Part shown: piece by piece, positions 10,700-22,984 of the stretch
Layout: each line of letters begins with the position of its first letter
How positions within the stretch are numbered: the first letter of the stretch is position 1
Assembly: GCF_037975245.1 (NCBI RefSeq)
Contig: NC_092577.1
Location: forward strand, 25,541,398 to 25,605,397
Source of the DNA: Apostichopus japonicus
Lineage: Eukaryota > Echinodermata > Holothuroidea > Aspidochirotida > Stichopodidae
Reading direction: 5' to 3'
Length of the DNA stretch: 64,000 nucleotides
The notes under the pieces: generated by a model
Database searches by the model: none
What the model was told of the DNA's origin: nothing
The model's input: only the letters and a program-made list of their open reading frames with translations
Made by a program: the position numbers and the translations under genes

Positions 10700-11820
10700 G
10701 GTATAACCACAACACACAGTAGAATACAGGAACACGAATGAAACTGTTTTTACTTATTTTTTTATTATTAACTTCTTTATTAACGATAGTAATGTTATCT
10801 TTTTATAAATAAAGGATACAACTTAAATCTTGCTTGACTGTAACTGTAACTTTTGACAATACCGTACTTTCTTATTACAGAAATGACCAGAAAAACACAT
10901 ACACTACTTATTTTCAAATTATTTCCTCTCAAAACTTACATCCTACCTTTACCTAAGTGACCAACAGGCTTTTTCAATTAATGCTCTGCAGCTTAACTTT
11001 GACAATTCTTAAAAATTGTCCACTACTACAACAACTATAGGCAAAATCATGTCACATGCAATTACATATAGCACAAAAGACAATAAATGCTACAACATAC
11101 TGTTATTTGTGTTCAATTAAGTAACCTACTCATCATGAAACTATAAAACAATGAAACCCCCACTTATTCAGAAGTTTCTGTTAGATGAAATATGAAAAAG
11201 AAATTTTCAGAAAAGTATTATTAAATCCTTTAATGGCTTTCACACATTGCAAAGTTCAACAGAACTAAAAGAGAAAAATCTATTTAACTTCATCAGGGGT
11301 GACGGGGTGATAGACATGTAAAATATTAGGGAGCAATGCCTCTGCGCAGGTGTGGTTTTACTGCACTTCTTTCAGGTCCCTTCTGTGATAGTACACAACA
11401 AGGTAAAAGTTCTATTATGAGCACAACCGCAGACTGCTCCAACACAGGAAAAAGAAGAAACAGCCAGAGCATTTTCCTGACAATGTCTCTGAAGATGTCA
11501 ACTTACACCATAATTGCTAAAACTATATCAAGCATCATAAAAAAAAATCCTAAACTATCTCAACAAACAAGAGCCCAAGGGCACTGTGGTTCCTTGCTTG
11601 GGCTACAGTATATGACAATACACATAATATTATCAAGCAAGATTGGGCTCAAATAGTCCAAGTAAGTGTGGTCCTACATGTTCCCATAAAGTAACGAACA
11701 CTATAGCCAACACTTTTGTGATCACAAAATGTGATCGGATTTTTGATCAAAAGGCACTTTTGAGATCTAACTATGGCGTCGAAAATGTAAGAAATATAAG
11801 AGACCTACAAGCGTGTGAAC
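10700..11820. other. Intergenic DNA, no gene recognised
   Basis: AT-rich sequence without a supported frame, RNA gene or clear repeat. The frame at 11336-11656 has no motif and biased composition. Confidence 0.5.
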
Positions 11821-13640
11821 AGATATGATAACATTGGTGACCTCAGATGACATGACCTTTAAGTTTCAAAATGTTCCACCACCCCATTCACAACTTGTCA
11901 CAAAATATCAACCATGTCACACCTTGGCATTGATATTTAATTGCATTAAATGTCAAAAAATTAACTTTGAACTTGTAAACATAACTTCACACACAAAGGT
12001 CACCCGGAGGTCAACCAATTGACAATTTTGATCGGTGAGACCTAAATAGAGCATGACTGTAAAAATTCAAACATTTTTTCTTTGCCCATTTTCTCCCCCC
12101 AAAATACTACTTTTTTAACATTAGCTGACCTTTGGTTGGATCACATGACCGTTAAGTTTGAAAACATACCCCTATACCATTTGCAATTTGTCCAAAAAAA
12201 ATCAACCTTGTCAAACCTTGGCACTGGGAGTTATTGCATTAAATGTCTGAAAATTAACTTTGACCTCATATAACTTCGTACACGAAGGTCACACGGGGGT
12301 CAACCTATTGACATTTATGATCAGAAGGTACCTTTAACATCTGAAAATAGCATCAAAACTGTAAAAATCCACAAAACACAAAAAGGTCACCAGAGGTCAA
12401 ATTCAGGTCAAGGGTCACCCAGATGCGGGTCGACAATTGGAACGTTGAAAATATTACCCTATACCATTTGCAACTACTCCAATAATATCAACCTTGTCAC
12501 ACCTTGGAACTGGGAGTTACTGCATTAAATGTCTGAAAATTAACTTTCACCTCATGTAACTTCGCCCACGAAGGTCACACGGGGGTCAACCCATTGACAT
12601 TTATGATCAGAAGGTACCTTTAACATCTGAAAATAGCATCGAAACTGTACAAATCCACAAAACATGAAAAGGTCACCAGAGGTCAAATTGAGGTCAAGGG
12701 TCATCCAGATGCGGGTCGACAATTGGATTACATTGAAGCAACTCCACACCCTAACGGACAATTTGTTCTCAAGTTATCACAAAAATACTAGTTTTTATCA
12801 TTAATTGACCTTTGGTGACCTCGGATCATGTGACCGTTAAGTTTGAAAATATTCCCCTATACCATTTGCAACTTGTCCAAAAATATCAACCATGTCACAC
12901 CTTGGCACTGGGAGTTGTTGCATTAAATGTCTGAAAATTAACTTTGACCTCCTATAACTTCGCACACGAAGGTCACACGGGTGTCAACCAATTGACATTT
13001 TTGATCGGAAGGTACCTTTGATATCCAAATCTAGCATCAAAACCAAACATTTTCTTTTTTGCTCGTTTCCTCCCAAAATAAGCACATTTTTTCTAATGTG
13101 ACTTTTGACCTTGGTTTCAGATGTAGTTTAATCTCCGGATTCCAAAAAACAAAACGACAAGTCTGTACAACCATCCTAATTCCGACCGAAAATCTTTGAC
13201 CCCATATAACTTCGCACATAAAGGTCACACGGGGTCAACCTGATGACATTTATGATCAGAAGGTACCTTTGACATCTGAAAATAGCATCAAAACTGTAAA
13301 AATCCCCAAAAACATGTAAAGGTCACCAGAGGTCAAATTGAGGTCAAGGGTCACCCAGATGCGGGTCGACATATGGATTACATTGAGGCAACTCCCAACC
13401 CTAACGGACAATTCGTTCTCAAGTTATCGCAAAAATACTACTTTTTTATCATTAATTGACCTTTGGTGACCTCGGATCAGATGACCGTTAGGTTTGAAAA
13501 TGTTCCCCTAACCAGTTCACAACTTGTCCCAAAATATGAACCTTGTCGCACATTGGCACTGGGAGTAATTGCAGTTTTAATTTGTTCGGTTTGTGGACCA
13601 TAACTGACCTTTGGTGACCTTTGTGGGCACCAAAAACAAT
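11820..13640. repeat. Irregular tandem array rich in AGGTCA/TGACCT
   Basis: Diverged units share phrases such as ttgacctttggtgacctcgg, ccttggcactgggagtt, taacttcgcacacgaaggtc, gatcagaaggtacctttaac and gatgcgggtcgacaattgg. The last occurs near 12422, 12711 and 13361, and the fourth near 12320, 12605 and 13255, giving a roughly 288-bp period in the middle and irregular spacing elsewhere. Each unit has clustered AGGTCA half sites (aggtcaccagaggtcaaatt). It is non-coding, and the frames on either strand are by-products. Confidence 0.75.
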
Positions 13641-13740
13641 AGGGCACACCTTCTCCATATGGCCGATCTATAGTCCAAGTTTGGCCTCAATCCAACATTC
13701 CCTTATTGAGATAGAGCGTACCCAAGCAAGTGTCACAGAC

Positions 13741-13772
13741 ACGCATACACACACACGCACACACACACACGC
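13741..13772. repeat. (CA)n microsatellite
   Basis: Alternating ca/ac run with cg interruptions. Confidence 0.8.
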
Positions 13773-13829
13773 CAACCTGACTGCATAGGTTCCTTTTGCT
13801 AAAGCAAGGAACCAAAAAGACAGCAAATG

Positions 13830-14860
13830 TTTCATCGCTCACTAACATCTGCAGTATAATGACCCCAGACGGAGTGTTACCTGTGACACTCGTGAATTCA
13901 TACTGACCACTGCCTGTAAGTCTCATGACCACTGTAGAGAAATTCAGGAGAATACAGTTCGAAGCCTTCCTCTTTTGAAAAGCATTTTATATGCTCCATA
14001 TTACACATACAAAATCTTTCAACCTTTTACTTATTTCTAACACCAGTAGGTGGATGGACTTTCCTATAGCTGATTTGCATTTTCTGCCAGGTGGATTAAC
14101 TTCTATGTCAAGCATCATAACATAGGAAGTTCATGAAATATCAACAGAACTGTTACAAAGATGAGCCATTTTGCATCAGCATCAGAACCAAAACTTCATG
14201 GACCTTCATGAATAATTTTTCCTAAACTCTCTCAACAAGTTTTGTGATCACTCACTTACTGTACATCTATAATGACCACAGACGCCATAAGTGTTGTTAC
14301 CTGAGACCTCAACACACTTCATACTGATCACTGCCTCTAAGTTTCACAACCACTAATATGTACACACTGAATGTGGAGCATCAAGTTTATCAAGCATCAT
14401 ACTTGCAAAAGTCATGAAAATATAAAGAAAGTGTTAAATCAGAACCAATATGCAGTGAACGCCTTATGATAACTTTTTCATAAACCTCTCAACAACTCAG
14501 AGACACAAAATACTGTGATCACTGACTAACATCTACAGTATAATGACCCCAGATGGAGTGTTACCTGTGGCCTCAAACTAAAGAGCACGTTTAAATTGAC
14601 CACTGCCTGTAAGTCTCATGACCACTGTAGATTAATTCAGGAGAATACAGTTCGATGCCTTCCTCTTTTCAAGTTTTGTGATCACTCACTTATATCTATA
14701 ATGACCACAGACAACATAAGTGTTACCTGAGAGCTCAACACACTTCATACTGATCACTGCCTCTAAGTTTTATATGCTACATACCATTCATTATCAAAGT
14801 CTTTCAACTTATTACTGATCTTCAACACAATTAGGTGGATGGACTTTCCTTTAGCTGCTT
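13830..14860. repeat. Tandem repeat with alternating subunits
   Basis: Four diverged units start with ctcact.a.atct..a..tataatgaccac/ccagac and contain ccactgcctgtaagtctcatgacc or gatcactgcctctaagttt. They lie near 13835, 14245, 14515 and 14680. Units 1 and 3 are closest to each other, as are 2 and 4, so the array is a duplicated pair. No coding content. Confidence 0.6.
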
Positions 14861-15889
14861 TGCCTCTTCCTTAATTCCAACAATGAATGTGGTAAAGAAA
14901 AGATAAACCATTACTTATACATACATATATAGGGTGGCATATTTCAAAGACAATTTTGTGATGATCCCAGATTTGCCAAATGCATCAAGCCCAGGAACAC
15001 ACTAACTATGGGGGAATGTAAAGTTTTAAATCTGCAGACCATTCCAGATTTAAGCACATTTGTGCAAAGAAACCTATTTATGGGTGTATTCAAAAGCCTA
15101 TTGAATATCTTTGTCAGCAGGAATGATAATATTTTATTGTTCTTTACTGCTGTTCATTGATTACATTCACAGGAAGATTTTTAATAAATTATTACAGTAA
15201 CAAGAGCAAATTCCATGCACTCAAAAACTTTCTTTTCAGAAATAATGCTAAGCCATGCCTCCTCATAAATATGCATGATATCAAGTGTAACACACATCAG
15301 CATGTGTAGGCTATCTACTATTATCACCAAACCAATTTTGAAGATATTTAAACTTATAGGTTGCAAAGTTATTGCATCAAGATATTGAAGCTTGACCCAG
15401 GGAACTCATTACTTATCATGATATGATCACCAAAATCAATCTGGGTTCATCTATTTACTATGGGTCACCCCTCCAATAGGGTAAGGAGCTATCATTCCCT
15501 TGATGACATATAGTGCATTCAAACTTAACTGTCACACACAACCCACTTATGCGCATCGCCCTGAAAGCACAGGTTCCTTTGCCGATTTGAACCTCGCACT
15601 ACAATACTAATGTTACATCCTGGAGGAGTGTTGCACTCTTATTGAGAAATGGTGCCAATCGACATCCTCACCTGTGTAACTTCTGGTCAATACAAAGCAA
15701 TTTGTGGATAACACACAGGGCACAAATCTTTATAGAAATATTCCCCATAAAACTTCTCTCTTTAACAAATTAGTATTGCCTTAGATAAGTTCCTGTCAAC
15801 AGTTATTAGCCCTACCCCCCCCCATGAAATTTGAAGGCCTAGTACAACAACTTATTGTAATACTTCACTGAGCAGCACTACAACATTAC
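14860..15889. other. Intergenic or downstream region of the SAMD3-like gene
   Basis: No repeat or frame was recognised. The last coding exon of the minus-strand gene to the right should lie here or further left, because the exon ending at 15890 has a donor site, but I could not identify it. Confidence 0.4.
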
Positions 15890-18800
15890 CTTTGAATAAA
15901 TTCGGCAGTAGCTGATGCGTTAACACGGTATTCAAGGTTGAATACATAAAACGCACAAAACCACACACACAAAGCATCTATCGGGTTGTTTACAGTTGTG
16001 ATGAACTGTCCGTCTACAGCAATTTGAAACCTTGTTGCTTCCCATGGTTCTCCTGAAATGGAAGAAAAGCAATGAAACTATGTAGCCATATTTGATCATG
16101 AAGAAAAACAATTGTCTTAATTGACCACTTTTCTGTATTGTTTTTTTTTTGGCAGTTTCTTTTTAAATGACTGTTGACAACTATCTATACAGTACATACT
16201 ACATATAAAAATATATCTACAGTACCAGGAAGGGCTGAAAATAATTGTTGGGCTGTTTTACTGATGACGGGGGCTTTTTTGGCTTTTGCGAGGGCTGTTT
16301 CTCCTGTATAAATTGTAGCAACAAATTTCAAATTGCGGAAATCGCGTGGCTAATGCGAACCCTGGGCCTGCATAGTAGATAGAAGTAATAACAACTGTTT
16401 AAGAGCTAAATTAAATATTTATATGGTCTGATCAGATAGACGCGGAGAGCAAGCATAAGCAGCGGCTGCAGTGCTAACAAGTTAAGGAAAGAAAAAAAAA
16501 ATAGAAATTATTGAGGAAGGTTTAATACCTGATCTTACACCTACGTATTTGAAGATGAAAACATTGTCAGTTGAGAATAAAATTAATTTGTTAGAGCATT
16601 TAATATGTAATTTCTTGAAAATCTTGAAACACGAGGTCAAACATTTTTTTATGGGTACCCTGACACCCACCTAGCTGGGAGAATAAAATACAAAATACAC
16701 TGGTGTGCGAAAATGATCACGCAACGAGCCGATATTTATTTCAGCTAGCTAGGGGGTGTCTGAGCGTACGTACAAACCAAGCTGCTATATTATAACAAAA
16801 GGATCGGCAGTCACAGTGTTTTTCAGTGATTTATTTCAGTCTTGTGCGGGGCCCGTTGACTGTACTGAGCAGTACTGTACATGTGGAGGCGATTTTAGCG
16901 GTATTTGCATTTTTTTGGCCCTCGTGATTTCTTTTCTGGGGCGGTTTTTCAACTACGTAGGGCGAATCGCCCTTCGCCCCGTCTATTTTGAGCCCTGTCA
17001 CTGACTACCGGGAGACTGGTAACAATCCCCAAAATATGATGTTTATCCTCTTTGCAATAATGTCACTTACCAGCTGTAACAACACACGGGGTGCCAGGTA
17101 AAGCAAGCCTCAGAAGTTTGAGATCCATGTTTCTTAAATTGAAATAAAAGTAGTAATTATTGAAACTTCTGCTCACTATATATATATACAAAGGCTTCAA
17201 GGGTAAATGAAGGACCAGTTGTACAGTGTAGAAAACATTCTAGGTTTAATTAACTCTCCATTGACTTTATGCAACACCAACTTGCTCTTTGACCCCTACA
17301 TATGATAAACACCAGGAGCCACCTGAAGATATTTTAACTGTGGTTATAAACTTGTTTTCTGTTCAGATTGTGAGTGAACAGAGTCCAAGTTTCATGAAAG
17401 GTTAAAGGTGGATTACATATGATTGTGAAACGTGAGGTCAAATGGCAATTCGAAATATCAGGAGCCATTCTGCAACTTTGAAGCCCAACCGAAAGGCTAA
17501 TTCACTCATATGTAGATGGAATTTGTTTTTTTAATCTACTGGGAGACTAGGGAGAGGATAGTTGATTGCCCTACAGTAGACAAGCAAACATGAGATCATG
17601 ACAGTGGCACATTTTCCACGGAATGTTAAAAAGCACAATTTCCGTCTCAGTTCACAGTTCGATAACTACTGAAGAATATGTAACTTACTTTGACAAAAAT
17701 TGCTGTTGTGTCATCATCAAAGTATCTGCATAGCAAAATCAAGAAACCAATAATCTTTGGCAAGCTTGTCACACCATTACTTTCCATCACATCCTTGATA
17801 GAATGCAGAGTCTGCCTTAATCTCTGAGTAGTAGATGCCTGCGGCTCCTAGAACCTGTAGAGTGTTGCTATCTTCTTTTTCGCCGACTCCTCCACTTTCT
17901 CCTTCAAGTTTACTCCAGTTAATGTACTGAAATGATCGAGCAGGTAGGCCTCCTCAAAGAGATATTGCCACTTTTCCATGAGCTCAACAAGGACACAGTC
18001 TTTACTGTTTATCATGTTTTGTTGACTGGTATAGTATTCATTACTTTTCTGATATTAGCACCCTGCTGACCAGATTTGTGGAGTGTTTGCAATTCCTCCA
18101 TTGTTTGCTGTTGTGTTTTTTCAGTTTCCCCAGCCGGAAAAGTATCCGGTTGCCAACTGATGCAGCCGTAGCTGTCGGTTTTTCTCTTTTTTGGGGAGTA
18201 CTATCATTACTCTGAGACGCTCTCTTGAAAGGATGGCTACCTGGCAGTCGTGACAAGTTATCTGCCCTATTAACTAATTGAGCCAACAAACTATCGTAGC
18301 CAGATCCAACATAATCTTTCAATGACTCAGGGTGCTTTGCAACTATTTTTTGAGCCAGGATCCTTAACTGCTTTTTTTAGAGGTAGAGAAGACGGTCCTT
18401 TGTAAAAATGATCAATTATAATTCTAATCATTTCTTTTCGCAGTCTAGGTGTTGGACGTTTTTTTCTGTTCATTGATTCCTTCAATTGTTGTGGCATTTT
18501 ATGCCAGGGTATGATCTCCTGATCAACTGAAGACTCCGACGAAGATGATGGTGAAGATGATGCTGAGCTTTGTATCTGTTTTATTCCTATTGTCGTTTGC
18601 GTCACAATCTTCACACCTGCCCAACAGAGATTGTCGTCAGTACAAACACTAAAAATTTGATGATTATCATTACTACACACAAAGTGGTTAAAAAATGTCT
18701 TTTTACATGAGAAAACTACTGCATTGTGTATTTATATTATATTATATTAATTAATAATGTTCATTGAAAGCTAACATGTCATCATGAAAAAAAAGTTCAA

Positions 18801-20147
18801 CAGGAAAGTCAAATGACTTTGTGATTCAATACCGAGATAAGATCAGAATGCAATACTGCATTGTGGTTTCAATGATGCTTCAAGAATAATCTTATGAATG
18901 TGACATACTGTAAACTATAGCCAGGATAAACAGCTTCCCTTCTTGGGATATATTGTTAACAATGTTTTCCTAATTTGACCATTTGACCATTTTTAATCTC
19001 AACTGACCTGTAGCAAAACAGTAGGCCACTTGTACTCAATGTTGAAAATATATACTAACTTTACTAGACTATAAACTAGGTTTCCAAATTTGATCCCTGG
19101 TGACCCCAAATTACCTTTCACCACCAAAAACAATAGGATGATGACAGGCTGTTTTATCAGATGTAGGAAGTTAAGTGTTCCCAACCCTTGTCAGTGGTGA
19201 ATGGCAACGCTGGTGAGCGCAAAATCTGTCTAAATTGCAGCATATTGCACTACTTCCTTGTGTAGTTACATGAAAATCGATCGTCAACAAGGAACCCATT
19301 GCACACAGTTTCTATGATGCTAACAATGAAGTACTGTACAGTAGTTACTGTAGTCAGGGGGTCCATTTTACTGTAGCAATGTCTTGTGCCATAGATAAAT
19401 AGTGCTATTGCAATGTTGGGCACAATTTCTGTCAAGTCCTAATAATTAGTTGTTTATGAGTTACAAATTTGCATTTTAAAGATATGATTGAGATGCAGAC
19501 ATAAAGATTTGCAAACCTATTGGTCTATTGGTTTGCAAACTGTTGGCATATAATATTGATTTGTGTAAGGCTAATTAAAACATTGCAGGCAGATGGAAAT
19601 TACAACTTAGTGAGAAATTAACGTTCTTTTACTTTAAAGGAAGTCTCTATTGGCCCCAAATTATAGCAAGCTATATTAGCTAGTTTTCCAAAAGAGCTTT
19701 TCTGGTGGTCGAGCTACTTTCCAAATTGGTCTCAAACATCTTACATGAGCACACACGATGACAGCTTGTCCCAGTGAAGAATTTTAAAATCTGGCATATT
19801 TGGGGCCAATACAACATACCTCTAAATTACCAGTATTTCTCCAATTGCAGAACAGTTTCCTTACTTCTACTGCAGTCAGTATCTGGCTGATATCACTTTC
19901 CAACACAAATTGTAGATCTTCTGTAGACACCACACCAACCATCTGGGGGTCTATCAAAGTCTCAACCAGCTGAGCAAGTTTGACTGCCCCTATTTTGGGC
20001 AGCACAAACAGAATTGCATCTTCTATTTCAGACAGCTTGATGGTGTCACTGTCACTACTACTAGGTAAATTTTCTGTTCTTTTGTTATATCTAAAATGTT
20101 CAAGAAGTTTCTTAATTACTTGGCGAAGCCCACTACTGTATGAAACA
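15890..20147 (-). pseudogene. SAMD3-like (sterile alpha motif domain-containing 3-like) gene, frame-damaged
   Basis: Four minus-strand exons were pieced together. Exon 1 (19831 to about 20147) reads SEIEDAILFVLPKIGAVKL and EDLQFVLESDISQILTAVEV, a SAM-like helical segment, and ends at a GTAATT donor. Exon 2 (17689-18616) contains IPWHKMPQQLKESMNRKKRP, YVGSGYDSLLAQLVNRADNL, YGCISWQPDTFPAGETE, ELMEKWQYLFEEAYLLDHF and a GTAAGT donor. Exon 3 (17071-17132) gives GTPCVVTAG. Exon 4 (15890-16052) gives EPWEATRFQIAVDG and continues to a GTAATG donor. The 1/2 and 3/4 borders keep phase. The order matches the SAMD3-like family, multi-copy in fish and echinoderms, of unknown function. Exon 2 has at least three single-base frame shifts (near 18355, 18175 and 18005) and a TAG near 17850, so it is a pseudogene or has sequence errors. 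Confidence 0.7.
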
Positions 20148-20149
20148 TA

Positions 20150-22980
20150 TCTTGAATTAATGCAAAATTTTTCGTTGGAAAATTAAAACAAAAAACACAG
20201 CTAATGTTGGGCACTATTTCACACAATAATAAACTGCTTTCTACAATTTATTACTACTAGGCCTCACTTCGGTATCAAACAATGAATTACACAACTTTAC
20301 AAATACAAGATAAGCTAGGCTGCTAAGCGAGGGTAAAACATGAATAATCCCTAAACTGGTGTGATCTATTAATATAATTGTATGCACTGTTATACGTTCA
20401 CTTAGCAAATGTTAATAGTTCTAACTTTTCTATGACCCTGCATGACCTGTCCTAGTGTAACGTTAGAACTTAGACTAGACCTAGCTTAGTTTCTGCACTG
20501 CCCTTGCTTACGATAAAATGAGCCTGCCGGACGTGTGTTAGGCCAAGGCTATAGGCTACACTGAATCGTTAGGCTAGGTAGGTTACATAGGCTCAAAGTC
20601 ATACTAGCTACACTTTTGTTATAAATATTCCCAATAGATTTTTAAATAACATAAACAAAAAATCTACCCACGAGAATTAATCAAAAGTTGAAGTGAGCGC
20701 CACCAAATTATTATTGAAAAAGAAGAAAGTGGTCGACGAAACGTCAGTCATAAAAATTAAAAATTTACGAGGTATCCGAGTCAACGTCTTCACATATAAC
20801 CACTGAGTGTATAGATCAGTGCATATAACCGACGCGACGATGGGCCGGGCGCACTGATCTACACTAACTGTATCAGTGGCCGGGCGTGCATTGTGCGTTG
20901 ATTATACCCAGTGCATACAACTTTGCACTAAACCACAGTTGGTAGTAGAAAACATATCATATAAAAATCATATGATGAAGCATGATCTGTTTTATTGTAT
21001 GTACATCTGCAACAATTATTTATATTAAATATTATTAGTAAAAGTGAATGGTATATAATATAATTGTTTTGGTTCATAATATCAAAAATAGTTATCTAAA
21101 GTTATTGTTTCAAATTTTATTTGAAACATTATTACAGGCAGGTGAGATTTTAGCCAAAAAACATGGGCGGAGATACCGGCATTTTACAATTTGCCAGTGG
21201 CAACAAACACGTATAGTGCTAAGCTGTGCTCTACTGATGGTAAAAGTTTACCTCTGAATAGAAAATTTGTTAAGTCTATAAAAATGTGTCCAAGTGTCGC
21301 ACAAAATTAAACATTTGAGTATCAAAACCTCATTATTACGGCTCAATTTACTGGAATCCTCTTGCAACTGCATGTACAAAATGACGTTTTTGTGTTTGTG
21401 TGTGTGGGGTCTTTCCATCTGTTCCTATCCAGTATCATAAAACCTATATCTGACTTTCTATTTATGTACCTATAGGAAAGTATCTACAGATAGCTGTACG
21501 TATGGGTTTTTTTTTTCCGACTTCGCGGATCTCTTCAATATATATGAGAATATTATTATTTTTGTTACTTTGACTTATTTGTGAACTACTCATCATTTTT
21601 ATAAATTTCAGTGTCACTTTAGTGAATGCAATCGTGTACTTCATGATTTTAGATATATGCGTTTATTACATGTCTCTTCCACGCTTTCGTGGGAAGCTGG
21701 TCGTATAGGTGTCAAATGTCTTGACGACCACCCCCCCACCACCATCCTCCAGACCATCCAAACATACAACTATAAAACCGACGCCATTCATGCATGGATA
21801 TTTTGAAGCCTCTGTTCGATTGCGATTGATATAGGAGTGACCAACTGCAATATTTTGACAAAAACGACCAAGGGGAACTTGTAAAGAATGGTACAAAGGC
21901 CATGGGTATAAATTTGAGAGGTTTTATGGAAAATAATATTATAATGTATTTTGAATAAAGACAGAAAGCAAAACGTTTTATTGTATTTAAGTAGTGTATG
22001 GAGGTAACAAACGGAAGTTTCTTTTTCTTATGTACAATAGGGGAAGGGTGGGGGCCAGTTATAGTGCTGTCCATTATGTACACAAACATAGGCCTACAAA
22101 AACGGTTATTTTTGTAAAGAATCGTAAATTGACGTGGAATGTCTGTCGTAATTCAACGTTAATAGTAACGTAAATTAGTAACAACTTTTTTTCTTCTTAA
22201 CTTACGCCGAATAAGTTGTAAAATTAACTTCTTTCGTAATTTCACCAATATTTTGCCGTTTTTTGTGAAAACGGGTAATCGCCGTTATATTTACGGTGAA
22301 ATTCGAACGTAAAATCAATATTTTTTTTTTAACAGTGTATAAATATCGGAAGACATCAATGGCGTGTTTTCGGCATCATCCTTCTTCGGAAATTTGCTGC
22401 TTTTTTGCTCATTTTAGTAAACACCTCCTGTCGCGTTCACTCTTATATCAGGGTTTATTGTTTCTGTCAACGGATCTAGTGTTTAAAGCAGTTGTGATTT
22501 GGTTGAGTGCATTTTTCGAATTTCAACTTTTCTGTCATGTTGTAGTAGCCTATACTATAGCCTACCACTTGTATTATACCACTTGCATTATACGTGGTTC
22601 AGTGCTTTTTACGTGACCCAGCAAGAGAAGAAGTGCAAATATGTCGGAATCTTGCTGGGGACCGAAGAATTGGTATAACCAACGGTGCCCTTAACAAACT
22701 GTCAAGTATTGACAGTTATCCAGGGGCCTACGAGTACAGTCGTAACGAAGGCCTAGCCAATTCAGCTTGGTGTTACATCACACAATCACAGACCAACACA
22801 ACAACAGTTGACTTGAGCCTAGCCTTCTTTTTTCTTCCAATTTTATACGGAACTGTGAATTCGTTAAGCTTAAGATGAATGTGAAACAATTGTTAGATCT
22901 ATCTGGAGAAATTGCCAGTAAGCAGACTGAAAAGCAACTTAAAAACAATTCAGTATGAAATGCGTTGTGCATTGGATTGC
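20150..22980. other. Intergenic DNA between divergent SAMD3-like and BEN genes
   Basis: The two genes are transcribed away from each other, so this stretch should hold both promoters. It contains a perfect 11-bp inverted repeat at 20812-20861 and a region at 22.1-22.34 kb with TTACGGT/ACCGTAA-like phrases resembling the element at 10.4-10.7 kb. An ATG with a usable context (aatATGTCGG at 22641) may start an upstream exon, but the frame is only 13 codons. No gene was otherwise seen. Confidence 0.4.
20812..20861. repeat. Inverted repeat (11-bp arms)
   Basis: tagatcagtgc at 20812-20822 is perfectly complementary to gcactgatcta at 20851-20861, with a 28-base GC-rich loop that includes gggccgggcg. 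A variant of that motif recurs just downstream (tggccgggcg). Confidence 0.6.
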
Positions 22981-22984
22981 AGAC

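Noticed and set aside
16756..17004. 82-codon Cys-rich plus-strand frame
   Set aside because: It lies in an intron of the SAMD3-like gene on the opposite strand, with no family pattern, signal or repeat support.
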